Source of the DNA: CBDCUC01 sp965222485
GTDB taxonomy: Bacteria > Pseudomonadota > Alphaproteobacteria > Rhizobiales > Hyphomicrobiaceae
Assembly (NCBI GenBank): GCA_965222485.1
Contig: CBDCUC010000039.1
Location: forward strand, 744,001-808,000
Reading direction: 5' to 3'
Length of the DNA: 64,000 nt
Every line of letters starts with the position of its first letter. Positions within the stretch are counted from its first letter, which is position 1. The notes under the pieces were generated by a model. The model ran no database searches and was not told the origin of the DNA. It saw only the letters and a list, made by a program, of their open reading frames with translations. This document shows positions 45,671 through 54,139 of this stretch, in pieces. Both the position numbers and the translations under genes were made by a program.

Positions 45671-47614
45671 ATGGTAACTGAGCCTTTGTCAAAGCACTGT
45701 CAATTGCGAACGCGCGCCCTATCTCCGGTCTCGTGCCAGGCTGGCGCGCGCCAATTGTGTCTCGCTGTTCTCATTGTTGGCCTGTTGTATGCGGTCACGC
45801 CTGCCGCGGCCCAATCAGAGACTCTTGCGCAAGGTTTGGGAAAAACCAACCGTCTGGCACTGATTATCGGCAACTCAGCTTACAAGACAAACGTCCTGAT
45901 GAACCCGAGAAACGATGCAGCCCTGATGACCACGACGCTGCAAAAGGTCGGGTTTAAAGTCCGGACCTTGATCGACGCCGATCGCAGCGCCATGCAAGAA
46001 GCGATATTGGCGTTCGGGCGCGATCTAAGGTCGGCCGGTTCCGATAGCGTGGGTCTGTTCTATTACGCAGGGCACGGCGTGCAGGTGGACGGTGAGAACT
46101 ATCTCATTCCGCTGTTAGCCGACATCAAGGACCAAACTGAAATTCCACTTGCCGGTGTCAGCCTGAACAAACTTATGGAAACAATGCACAGCGCAGGCGG
46201 CCGGCTGAATATTTCGATCCTAGATGCGTGTCGTGACAATCCGTTTCCCGCCGCCGTGCGCGGCGGTTCACGCGGACTTGCGGCCGTACGCGCTCCCACT
46301 GGCAGTTTCATTGCTTATGCGACCGGACCGGGCGATGTCGCATACGACGGTGACACTCGAAATAGCCCATATACGCGCGCGCTCGCCGACGCCATGCCAA
46401 CGGCGGGCGCCACCATAGAGGAAGTCTTCCGGCGAACCCGCCGTCAGGTTCTAAAAGTAACCCGTGGTCGTCAAACACCATGGGAACACTCTTCTCTGAC
46501 AGGAAAATTTTTCTTCGTACCTGATCGCATCAGTCCTGAAGAGAGCCGCTCCGAGGAAACGGCTTTGCTCGCCTTGGGCAAAAACCGTGCAAACGAGATT
46601 GCGGATTGGGACAAGGTCAAATCATCGGGCAACGCAGCTGCGTTGCGCCACCATATCGAAACCTATCCCAATGGACTGTTTGCCGAATTGGCATCACTAA
46701 AGCTGGCGCAATTGACAGCCGATGGCGATACGCCCTGGAGTTGGGTCATTACCGGCGCGATCAACGAACTACCTCCAGCCGGTGAGGCAGATCGCATTTA
46801 CGAACATGCCGTGCATCTGGAAAGCAGCGCGCGCACAATGACGGAGCTGACCGACGCGATTGCTCTTTATCGCGAGGCCGCGGCATTGGAACAGGTGCCT
46901 GCAATGTATCGTTTGGCGCGCGCCTACGATCATGGACTGGGTGTAACACGCGATCTGGATCAGGCCTTCAAATGGTATCGCCACGCTGCCGACCAGGGGC
47001 ATGTCAGCGCCATGGCCGCGCTCGGAACGATGTATGAATATGGTGAGGGGACATCGGCCAGTCTTGCCGAGGCCCTAAGCCTCTATAGGCAAGCGGCAGA
47101 GCGTGGTGACCCGCGTGGCATGGCATCCCTGGCATTTCTCTATCAGCAGGGCAAAGGCGTCGCAAAGAATGAACGCAAGGCACGGCGTTGGTATGGTGCG
47201 GCCGCGGAACGCGGGCTGCCGCGCGCCATGTTTAATTTGGGCTTGATGTTGGCTCATGGAGAAGGCGGCAAGCGAGATACCCACGAAGCCATCCGGTTAT
47301 TCAAAGCCGCAGCCGAGAAGGGTCACAGTGGCGCAATGCGTGAACTTGCCTTCCGCTTCGACGAAGGCCGCGGCGTGGCAAGGAATTCAAGACTGGCAGC
47401 CGACTATCTTTACATGGCAATTGCCACAGGTAGCCAGCGTGCGCTGCAAGATGCACTCTCGCCCATCCTGAGTTGGAACTTTTCCACGCGTCGCAAGCTG
47501 CAGAAAAAGCTCGCCGCCGACGGTTTGTACGATGGTGTCCCACACGGTTTCCTTGACCGGCAGACGAAAAGTGCATTGATGCAATTGGCCGAGCTCAAGA
47601 AAGCTGGCAAGTAG
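45671..47614 (+). CDS. Exported caspase-like (peptidase C14) protein with Sel1 repeats
   Basis: This 647-residue protein has an N-terminal signal peptide at about 28-48 (LAVLIVGLLYAVTPAAAQ). The p20-like caspase domain (60-283) starts RLALIIGNSAYK and keeps both catalytic residues: His135 in FYYAGHGVQ and Cys187 in ILDACRDNP. About five Sel1-like repeats follow at 395-590 (AMYRLARAYDHGLGV, AMAALGTMYEYGEG, GMASLAFLYQQGKGV, AMFNLGLMLAHGEG, AMRELAFRFDEGRGV). The C-terminal 45 residues (RRKLQKKLAADGLYDGVPHG) resemble a peptidoglycan-binding module. It is expected in the periplasm. AGAGGA precedes the ATG. The next gene, 57 bases on, encodes an exported cytochrome-DUF4384 protein, so they are probably an operon. 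Substrate unknown. Confidence 0.92.
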   Translation: MVTEPLSKHCQLRTRALSPVSCQAGARQLCLAVLIVGLLYAVTPAAAQSETLAQGLGKTNRLALIIGNSAYKTNVLMNPRNDAALMTTTLQKVGFKVRTLIDADRSAMQEAILAFGRDLRSAGSDSVGLFYYAGHGVQVDGENYLIPLLADIKDQTEIPLAGVSLNKLMETMHSAGGRLNISILDACRDNPFPAAVRGGSRGLAAVRAPTGSFIAYATGPGDVAYDGDTRNSPYTRALADAMPTAGATIEEVFRRTRRQVLKVTRGRQTPWEHSSLTGKFFFVPDRISPEESRSEETALLALGKNRANEIADWDKVKSSGNAAALRHHIETYPNGLFAELASLKLAQLTADGDTPWSWVITGAINELPPAGEADRIYEHAVHLESSARTMTELTDAIALYREAAALEQVPAMYRLARAYDHGLGVTRDLDQAFKWYRHAADQGHVSAMAALGTMYEYGEGTSASLAEALSLYRQAAERGDPRGMASLAFLYQQGKGVAKNERKARRWYGAAAERGLPRAMFNLGLMLAHGEGGKRDTHEAIRLFKAAAEKGHSGAMRELAFRFDEGRGVARNSRLAADYLYMAIATGSQRALQDALSPILSWNFSTRRKLQKKLAADGLYDGVPHGFLDRQTKSALMQLAELKKAGK

Positions 47615-47671
47615 GTCGCGTCAAGTGCCCATTTTAACGCACACCATGGGGCAGCCGCAAGAGAAAGCTAG

Positions 47672-49576
47672 ATGGGCAGACACTGGTTGCGGGAGGCGGA
47701 TGCAGGCAGGTTCACGGGCTTTCGATGTAGGCCGGGGCACAGGCACGACGTAGCCGTTTCCGCAAATCGCATAAAGCTCGTTGTCTTGCTGCTCTCGTTC
47801 GTTGCCGCTGGGATTAGCGCCGCAGCGGCACAAAAAAACGAGGCGCCGGGCATCGGCCCGACCGTACCGGCCAAGCCAGCGCAGCCAAACGCCGCAGCTG
47901 TCTACAATGTGTTCAAGAAGGCATGTGCCCGTTGTCATCAGGCCGGCGTGATGCAGGCCGACGCGCCTTCAAACGGCATAGACAACATATTGAACCTGCC
48001 GGAACTGGCACGCGATGTTGCACTTGTACGCCCAGGCCATCCCGACGCCTCTCCGCTCTACAATTCCATTCTGACACTGCGCATGCCGTTTGATGTTTAT
48101 CCGGACCGGTCAGGCCACCACATCCCGACGGCATCCGAAATTTCTGCGGTCCGCAGTTGGATAAGGAGTTTGAAACCAGCCGGGACATCCACCTGCACGC
48201 AAAAAGCAACGATTGACTTCGATACGATTGCGCAAACGATTGACGCCCATTTGGAAAAGCTCCACCTCGGCGCGGCAAGCCATGTGCGTTTTGTTGAACT
48301 GAGTGCTTTTCACAATGCCTGTGAGGGCGAGCGTCCGCTGTCGCGTTATCGAACCGGCGCCCGCGCTTTGCTGACGGCATTGTCGCACTCCGCTAGGCCC
48401 GTGACGGCTAGAGCCGTTGGTGCGAACGGCTTATTGCTGGCCGTTTCATTAGAGGATCTTGGCTGGACAGAAGCCCACTGGGACCGCTTAACCGCGCGGC
48501 TTCCTGTACACTTGCGCCAACTCACATCGGACAGTGTACAAAATCCGTTGCTACGTCTTGTTCTTCCCGCCGGTTGGCTCGCCGACATGGCGCTGCGCCT
48601 TGCCACCCATGAAAACCTCACCGGCGCACAAAGCTCTGGCAGATCGATAGACCAACGTCTGGCCGCAAAACATAAGCGACTCGTTCACCGGTTGGCGTGG
48701 CGCTACCGTGCGCCGCTCGATCTAACTCGTGCTGCAGCAGAGTGGGGGAGCGATCCTGCCACTTTCCTAAACCGCCTTGAGGTTTATTCCGGCAGCCACA
48801 TCGCTCTGGCCCGCCGGCTGCGCCAAGGGCTCGTGACACGCGCCGAATTTGATCGGCTGTCAGCCGATTTGGCACGCCCGGCTGCTACAACACCATCAGC
48901 TCCGTCGCCAGATGATGTGAAACCAAGGCAAACGCACACAGGACAATTTAGCGAGGCAACGCAGCCTGGGTCCGCTGTCACGCAGAAGTCAGACCGGGAC
49001 CGTCTGAAATCCCGGCCGCCCGTGAGCGCCGACCCATTGGCGCAACTAGGGCTGTCCGTGTGGACACACAAGCCAAGTTACAAACGCGGTGAGCTTCTGA
49101 AAGTTTATGCTCGGTCGGATACGGCTTGTCACCTGACGATTATCGCCATTGACGTTGGCGGGCACGCCACTGTGCTCTTCCCCAACGAAACCGCAGTCGA
49201 CAATAGAATTCCTGCTTTTCATACAATCGAAATTCCCCACAAGGATGCGCCACACGTTTTTCGGCTCACCGAGGTGGGAGAAGAAAAGATCGTCGCCATC
49301 TGTATGCCGGACTTGCGCACGCCACCCGGCATTACTCGCCGCTATGAGCGCCAGCGCTTTACCATACTGGGCGATTGGGAGCGCTTTCTCCACAAGTCGT
49401 TGGAAGCAGAAGAACGCCTGCGCAAGAATGCTGCGCGGCAATCAACCAAGCGCAGCAAAAAAAAGCGCCGGCGGCGACACCGCCGCCGCAATCGAAACGA
49501 GCCGGAAACGCCCTACCGCAGTGATGGCCGGCCTGAACCGCAGGCCCGCACAGCAATTGTTGTCAGGATCGATTGA
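47672..49576 (+). CDS. Exported cytochrome c-domain protein with DUF4384 and basic tail
   Basis: This 634-residue protein has a hydrophobic export segment at about 34-53 (KLVVLLLSFVAAGISAAAA), followed by a c-type heme motif CARCH at 85-89. A segment with SPLYNSILTLRMPFDVYPD follows (candidate axial Met138), and TASEISAVRSWIRSL (153-167) closes the small cytochrome-like domain. Residues about 180-440 are helical and unrecognised. A DUF4384 domain lies at about 459-553 (LSVWTHKPSYKRGELLKVYAR, AVLFPNE-like TVLFPNE). The tail at about 589-610 is almost pure Lys/Arg. DUF4384 is often linked to caspase-like proteins. Heme attachment would need the Ccm system, part of which is at 1.4-5.8 kb. The combination of domains is unusual. 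Confidence 0.82.
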   Translation: MGRHWLREADAGRFTGFRCRPGHRHDVAVSANRIKLVVLLLSFVAAGISAAAAQKNEAPGIGPTVPAKPAQPNAAAVYNVFKKACARCHQAGVMQADAPSNGIDNILNLPELARDVALVRPGHPDASPLYNSILTLRMPFDVYPDRSGHHIPTASEISAVRSWIRSLKPAGTSTCTQKATIDFDTIAQTIDAHLEKLHLGAASHVRFVELSAFHNACEGERPLSRYRTGARALLTALSHSARPVTARAVGANGLLLAVSLEDLGWTEAHWDRLTARLPVHLRQLTSDSVQNPLLRLVLPAGWLADMALRLATHENLTGAQSSGRSIDQRLAAKHKRLVHRLAWRYRAPLDLTRAAAEWGSDPATFLNRLEVYSGSHIALARRLRQGLVTRAEFDRLSADLARPAATTPSAPSPDDVKPRQTHTGQFSEATQPGSAVTQKSDRDRLKSRPPVSADPLAQLGLSVWTHKPSYKRGELLKVYARSDTACHLTIIAIDVGGHATVLFPNETAVDNRIPAFHTIEIPHKDAPHVFRLTEVGEEKIVAICMPDLRTPPGITRRYERQRFTILGDWERFLHKSLEAEERLRKNAARQSTKRSKKKRRRRHRRRNRNEPETPYRSDGRPEPQARTAIVVRID

Positions 49577-49772
49577 GATAGGCGGCATGGCCGGCCGCGT
49601 GAGGACAAACACGCCCGCCATACCGATGCTGATGTTCCCCTGCGGCCCCTTTACGTGAGCTGCAAAGCACCTTATTTAACGGCCTCTTTTGCAAGCAGGC
49701 CAGCATTCGGTTTGCTGCGCGTCTATAAAAGGGCTGGCGACAAACGCACCAGCCCGCTGGAGGTCCTATGCG
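49577..49772 (+). ncRNA. Structured leader of the ornithine decarboxylase gene (speF-motif candidate)
   Basis: In alphaproteobacteria, ornithine decarboxylase genes are preceded by the speF RNA motif, and this 196-base leader is in the right place. Seen structure: GGCGG (49581-49585) pairs with CCGCC (49615-49619), enclosing GCGTG/CACGC (49597-49601 with 49610-49614). A second hairpin pairs GGGCTGG (49731-49737) with CCAGCCC (49749-49755). The CCAGC of that hairpin can instead pair with GCTGG at 49756-49760, which overlaps the GGAGG Shine-Dalgarno (49759-49763). Mutually exclusive pairing around the ribosome site is what a translational switch would show. Assignment to the Rfam family is by context, not by a covariance search. 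Confidence 0.6.
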
Positions 49773-50963
49773 ATGGATAAGTTCGACTCTGCCTTCGACC
49801 TGATAGCGGCACGCAAGCCGGACCATCCGGTCCTTTGCTTGCGCCCGCAGGCGGCAGGGCGCGCCGCGCGCTGGTTTCTGAACAACTTTGATGGAGAAGT
49901 GGCCTACGCTTACAAGGCCAACAGTTCCGTTTTCTTGATCGGTGCGCTGTTCGGTGCCGGCATTCGCCAATTCGACGTTGCCTCACAGCCAGAACTGGAA
50001 GATGCCGCCACAATACCAGGCGCCGGATTACACTACATGCACCCCGTCAAAGCGCGCAAAGCGATACGCCGCGCTTACGACTTGGGCGTGCGCACGTTCG
50101 CTATCGATTCTGAGGATGAACTCGACAAGATGGTTGAGGAAACGCGTGGCCCGCGCGGACCGGCCGAAGACCTCAATCTCTTCGTGCGCGTATCCGTGCC
50201 CGCAAAGAATTCCCTTATTCCGTTGGAGAACAAATTTGGCATTGCCGGTAAGGCCGCCAGTCAATTGCTGGTCAAGACACGTCAGGTCGCCAACGAACTT
50301 GGTATTGCATTTCACGTCGGATCGCAGACGACGACGCCAGAGGCCTATGCGCTTGCGCTCGACACCGTACATCAACTTATTGTCGACGCCGGTGTCGTCA
50401 TCGACCGGCTTGATGTCGGTGGTGGTTTTCCCGCCCGTTACGTCAACAGCGAGCCAGAGCCGCTCTCCGCCTTCATGAAAGTGATCGAGGAGGGGATTGA
50501 GAACCTTCCCGTGCGGGAAGACTTACGTGTGATCTGCGAGCCGGGCAGGGCGCTTGTTGCCGAGGCGGAAAGCCTGATCGTGCGCGTCGATGCTCGGCGC
50601 GGCAATGAACTCTTCATCAATGATGGCGCCTACGGGACGCTTTTCGATGCCGCCTATCTCGGCTTTATCTTTCCCACGCGGGTTGTCTCTCGCACCATCC
50701 CGTCGGACGAGGAATTGATCCCATTTGAATTGTGGGGGCCGACGTGCGATTCAATTGATCAGATGAAGGGCCCCTTCATGCTTCCCAAATCCGTTGTAGA
50801 AGGCGACTATATCGAAATTGGCAACATCGGCGCCTACGGCCGCGCATTGGCAGGCAACTTCAACGGATATGGCGCCTATGACGAAGTCATCCTGTTCGAT
50901 GAGCCGTTGTTGTCCATGTATTCCGAGCAGCCGGCATCAGAGGAGTGTTCTGCAAGCAGGTGA
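49773..50963 (+). CDS. Ornithine decarboxylase (fold III, PLP-dependent)
   Basis: This enzyme decarboxylates ornithine to putrescine, feeding (homo)spermidine synthesis; lysine may also be used in this family. It is 396 residues from ATG 49773, 9 bases after a GGAGG Shine-Dalgarno. The PLP lysine is Lys48 in VAYAYKANSS. Other landmarks are HVGSQTTTPEAY, DVGGGFPARY, CEPGRALVA near 251-259 and the catalytic-Cys motif GPTCDSID near 322-329. An ATG at 49768 is out of frame. It is followed by an agmatinase-like gene, and the structured leader suggests feedback control by polyamine or amino acid level. Confidence 0.93.
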   Translation: MDKFDSAFDLIAARKPDHPVLCLRPQAAGRAARWFLNNFDGEVAYAYKANSSVFLIGALFGAGIRQFDVASQPELEDAATIPGAGLHYMHPVKARKAIRRAYDLGVRTFAIDSEDELDKMVEETRGPRGPAEDLNLFVRVSVPAKNSLIPLENKFGIAGKAASQLLVKTRQVANELGIAFHVGSQTTTPEAYALALDTVHQLIVDAGVVIDRLDVGGGFPARYVNSEPEPLSAFMKVIEEGIENLPVREDLRVICEPGRALVAEAESLIVRVDARRGNELFINDGAYGTLFDAAYLGFIFPTRVVSRTIPSDEELIPFELWGPTCDSIDQMKGPFMLPKSVVEGDYIEIGNIGAYGRALAGNFNGYGAYDEVILFDEPLLSMYSEQPASEECSASR

Positions 50964-51076
50964 CGGGCCAGTTGCCGTGTGACGAACCCGCATGATGTCA
51001 CGGCCCCGACAACCACTTGGACGTACGCAGCCCTCTTGCAGGTGACGAGGGCAACAGGGCACGCGGAACAGGATAA

Positions 51077-51982
51077 ATGACCGACTTTGACTACTTGCCG
51101 CCCGACGCGGCCTTTCTCGATCCCGAAAGTGCCGATGCCGCACATCCCGACCGGGCAAAGGCCGTCGTCATCCCTTTCGGATTGGAAGCGACCGTCAGTT
51201 ACGGCGCAGGTACCGCACATGGACCACGCGCCATCCTGGATGCCAGCCATCAACTGGAACTATTTGACGAAGAACTGTGGCGCCAGCCCTGTGACGATTA
51301 CGGTATCGCGACTCTCAAGCCATTCGAGATCGCCTCAGGTCAGGCGGCGGCGATGAACCAAATTTCCGAAACCGTCGGCGCCGTCTTGGCTGCCAAGCGC
51401 TTCCCATTTGTTCTTGGCGGTGAGCACGCTCTGACGGCTGGTGCCATCCGACCGTTTGCCGCCGCATACCCGGATCTTGTCGTTTTACAGATCGATGCGC
51501 ACGCCGATTTGCGCGATGGGTATCTTGGCGAGAAATTCTCACACGCTGCGGCCATGCGCCGTGTCCTTGATCACGACCATGTCCGCTTGGTTTCTGTCGG
51601 TATCCGCGCGATTTCAGCGGGCGAAGTTGACTACCTTGGACAGAATAGCGACCGCATTTCGATCCATTGGGCAAAGGACCAGTCCGCCTGGGATCTGGAC
51701 GAAATCGTAAAGCCACTAACCGGTCGGCCAATTTACGTAACGTTCGATATCGATGGCCTGGACAGCAGCATCATGCCGGCAACGGGAACACCGACACCGG
51801 GTGGCCTTACCTACCAGATGGCCCTTGCCATCCTGGCACGCGCTGCAAACGCAGGCACGATCGTCGGCGCCGACCTCGTTGAATTGGCGCCTATCAAGGG
51901 GCTGCCGGCATGCGATTTTCTAGCCGCTCAACTTGCTTACAAGATAATGTCTTATGCGTTGTCGGGAACAGGACCGAAGTAG
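51077..51982 (+). CDS. speB: Agmatinase/ureohydrolase family protein
   Basis: This binuclear manganese ureohydrolase of 301 residues has ligands His117 (GGEHALT), Asp140, His142 and Asp144 (QIDAHADLRD), and the second Asp pair in TFDIDGLDSS near 223-232. The PGGLTY loop is the substrate region. It would release urea and putrescine from agmatine. Because no arginine decarboxylase is nearby, a related guanidino substrate cannot be excluded, although the adjacent ornithine decarboxylase supports a putrescine role. It lies 113 bases after the decarboxylase gene. Confidence 0.88.
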   Translation: MTDFDYLPPDAAFLDPESADAAHPDRAKAVVIPFGLEATVSYGAGTAHGPRAILDASHQLELFDEELWRQPCDDYGIATLKPFEIASGQAAAMNQISETVGAVLAAKRFPFVLGGEHALTAGAIRPFAAAYPDLVVLQIDAHADLRDGYLGEKFSHAAAMRRVLDHDHVRLVSVGIRAISAGEVDYLGQNSDRISIHWAKDQSAWDLDEIVKPLTGRPIYVTFDIDGLDSSIMPATGTPTPGGLTYQMALAILARAANAGTIVGADLVELAPIKGLPACDFLAAQLAYKIMSYALSGTGPK

Positions 51983-52033
51983 ACCCGCGCTGTCCACACG
52001 AATGTGTCGGATCGGCAGCACCAATGGCGTGCG

Positions 52034-52053
52034 CTAAGCGAAATTTCGCTTAG
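52034..52053. promoter_or_regulatory. Perfect 20-bp palindrome (operator or hairpin)
   Basis: CTAAGCGAAA and TTTCGCTTAG are exact reverse complements with no spacer. The dyad is 51 bases after the agmatinase stop and 30 bases before a small basic protein gene. As RNA it would form an 8-bp stem with an AATT loop but no T tract follows, so a protein-binding operator for the downstream gene is at least as likely as a terminator. Confidence 0.5.
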
Positions 52054-52083
52054 AATGACAGCAACGCCGCATGGAGACCACGA

Positions 52084-52413
52084 ATGCCACTGCGCTCACG
52101 CTATGATCAGTTGCGGACTTGGCTCGACCGGCAGGTCGGCTCGGCCAATACGTTTGAGCTAGAAGAACAGCCTGTCGAGGAAATGGTCGCCGGCGCGGAA
52201 GAAGAGCTAAACGCCTTGCGCCGGGAATTGGGTCTGGAGAAGTCTGCAGCGCAAAACGATTCGCGCCCACGGTTGCGTGAAGCAGAGCCAGCCGCGAAAC
52301 GAAAAAGGCCGGCAAAGCAACGCAAGCGCGCAGAATCAAGTCCGGCGACGGCTCCTGAGGATGGCACCGTTGCAGCACCAAGAAATCGACCGCGGCTCAT
52401 CGACAGGTTGTAG
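52084..52413 (+). CDS. Small hypothetical protein with a Lys/Arg-rich tail
   Basis: This 109-residue protein has an acidic N-terminal half (LEEQPVEEMVAGAEEELNALRREL, spanning about 26-49) predicted to be helical. A disordered basic region follows (AAKRKRPAKQRKRAES near 70-85), and the end is RPRLIDRL. There is no membrane segment or known motif. GGAG seven bases before the ATG supports translation. The perfect palindrome at 52034-52053 lies just upstream. The basic tail could bind nucleic acid, but this is speculation. It is convergent with the PqiA-like gene. Confidence 0.5.
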   Translation: MPLRSRYDQLRTWLDRQVGSANTFELEEQPVEEMVAGAEEELNALRRELGLEKSAAQNDSRPRLREAEPAAKRKRPAKQRKRAESSPATAPEDGTVAAPRNRPRLIDRL

Positions 52414-52448
52414 GCGTTGGTCTCGCGAGGCCTAGCAAGCCATGCCTG

Positions 52449-53537
52449 TCAGCTTTGACCTGCCTTGCCGGCAACACCGGACGCATTTTGTGAAGCGCTG
52501 ATGGCAGGCGGTACGGCATCTGCCGTCGCAGATCCTGGGCGGCTCTCATAAGGCAGGGTCGTGTTGGCCCAGCCGTAGGCCAGCATGGTCATCAGCGCCG
52601 ATGCTGCAAAGAAGTATGCGCCGGGCAGAACGATGGCTTCGGTATAGCCGCTCGAATTCACATAGAAAATCATCAGCGCCAAAACCATTACATCGGTCAT
52701 GGAATAGCGGCCCAACCACTCCATGGTCGAGATTGACTTGCGTCGGAACTCTGGTGACAGGTCGGGTGAAATGAGAAGCGTCAGCAGGTATAGGAGTTTC
52801 ATGAACGGGAAAAATATCGAGAAGATAAATAGCACCGCGCACAAGAAGAACTCTTGGTTTTGGTAGAGCGCATAAATGATGGTCGCGATCGAGTGTTCGT
52901 TGGTCCAAACGAAAACGGTGGTGAAGCGGATGACCGGTAGAATGACGCCCAGCGCGAAGAAAACCGTGGCTAGGATTATCAGAAAGCTCAGTACGAAATT
53001 GCGGAACGGCCGTGCCTTGCGCGGCGCTGCGCGCGCTCTTGGTACGGATTGCACTTGTGCCTGAAGGCCGATTTCATCGGTGCGCAACCAAGCATACGAT
53101 AGGATCATCAAAACGACAGCGGCGGTAAAGAAATAAACGCCGTTGAGACTAGTGGCATCATAAACGCCCTGGCTCTTGATGAAGAAGATCGTGAGCGCAA
53201 GCACCAGAACGTCGTGCATCGACCACTTGCCAAGCCATTCGAGCGCTCGCAAACGCCAGCGCTGCCTCCTGATTTCATCTGCTGGCAATGTTGAAACAAG
53301 CAGCAGGTATAATAGCTTTATGATTGGGAACAGAATGGAAAAGACGAAAACAGTCATGCCCAGGAACCACTGATTGTCCTTGAGCAACACGTAGACTGTC
53401 GACAACAAAGAATGCTGCGTTGACCAGAAAACAAACTTGGTCAGCTTGATGATGGGCAGGCAGATACCAAGCGCCAGGCAAACGCTGGCCGAAATGATGG
53501 CCATGCTCAAAAGGAAACGACGACCGCCCAGACGCAT
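52449..53537 (-). CDS. Paraquat-inducible protein A (PqiA/LetA)-like membrane protein, duplicated domain
   Basis: This 362-residue inner-membrane protein consists of two copies of the PqiA membrane domain, at about 8-155 and 185-330. Each shows LPIIKLTKF or LPVIRFTTV, FSILFPIIKLLYLL or FSIFFPFMKLLYLL, and LEWLGKWSMHDVLVLALTIFF or MEWLGRYSMTDVMVLALMIFY. The zinc-ribbon cysteine pairs that introduce each half in E. coli PqiA/LetA are absent. In E. coli PqiA works with MCE proteins in lipid transport; no pqiB/MCE gene is adjacent here, so its role is open. Confidence 0.87.
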   Translation of the reverse strand: MRLGGRRFLLSMAIISASVCLALGICLPIIKLTKFVFWSTQHSLLSTVYVLLKDNQWFLGMTVFVFSILFPIIKLLYLLLVSTLPADEIRRQRWRLRALEWLGKWSMHDVLVLALTIFFIKSQGVYDATSLNGVYFFTAAVVLMILSYAWLRTDEIGLQAQVQSVPRARAAPRKARPFRNFVLSFLIILATVFFALGVILPVIRFTTVFVWTNEHSIATIIYALYQNQEFFLCAVLFIFSIFFPFMKLLYLLTLLISPDLSPEFRRKSISTMEWLGRYSMTDVMVLALMIFYVNSSGYTEAIVLPGAYFFAASALMTMLAYGWANTTLPYESRPGSATADAVPPAISASQNASGVAGKAGQS

Positions 53538-53697
53538 GCTGGCTTGCTAACTCCTTGAACGACTTTCCCCGACGGTAGAATTCGCCGGCACTGTCCGGCC
53601 TCGCCACCGGCACGCTTACGTCCCAACCCGTCCGGTGCGGGCAGACGCACTAGTCTAACGGATCACCAACTCATAAGCGCCGCAAAGGCAAAATTAT

Positions 53698-53724
53698 GGG
53701 CCGGAAACGTTAAATTCCCGGCCC
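53698..53724 (-). terminator. Intrinsic terminator after grxD
   Basis: GGGCCGG (53698-53704) and CCGGCCC (53718-53724) form a 7-bp GC stem with a 13-base loop. On the minus strand, where grxD ends at 53789, the stem is followed by ATAATTTT, a fair U tract. It would end the bolA-grxD transcript before the PqiA-like gene. Confidence 0.6.
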
Positions 53725-53788
53725 AACGAAAGAAAACAACTACAAATGCCAGCGGTTTACTCTCCAGCTGCCGCCAGATGGCAAACGG

Positions 53789-54139
53789 TTAGGCTGTCAT
53801 TTTGGAGCTGTCGAATGATATGCCCTTTTCCTCAAGCAACTGGGTTAACTCACCGGCTTGGAACATCTCGCGTACGATGTCGCATCCACCGACGAACTCG
53901 CCCTTGACGTAGAGCTGAGGGATTGTCGGCCAGTTCGAAAACTGTTTGATGCCCTCACGAACCGACATGTCATCAAGAACGTTGACGTCTTTGTAGTCAA
54001 CGCCAACGTAGCTAAGCACCTGGGCGATCTGGCCCGAAAAACCGCACTGCGGGAACTGCTTTGTACCCTTCATAAAGAGCACGACATCATCCGCTACGAT
54101 TGTCTTCTTAATCCAGTCCTGAACGTCTTGCTGGCTCAT
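53789..54139 (-). CDS. grxD: Monothiol glutaredoxin (Grx4 type)
   Basis: This 116-residue CGFS-type glutaredoxin carries or transfers [2Fe-2S] clusters together with BolA. Cys32 in FPQCGFSGQ is the monothiol active site. Downstream family motifs are NWPTIPQLYVKGEFVGGCDI (spanning about 69-88) with the cis-Pro in TIPQ, and GGCDIV that binds glutathione. The bolA gene lies upstream in the same direction, matching the BolA-Grx partnership known from structures and genetics. A terminator-like hairpin follows. Confidence 0.95.
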   Translation of the reverse strand: MSQQDVQDWIKKTIVADDVVLFMKGTKQFPQCGFSGQIAQVLSYVGVDYKDVNVLDDMSVREGIKQFSNWPTIPQLYVKGEFVGGCDIVREMFQAGELTQLLEEKGISFDSSKMTA

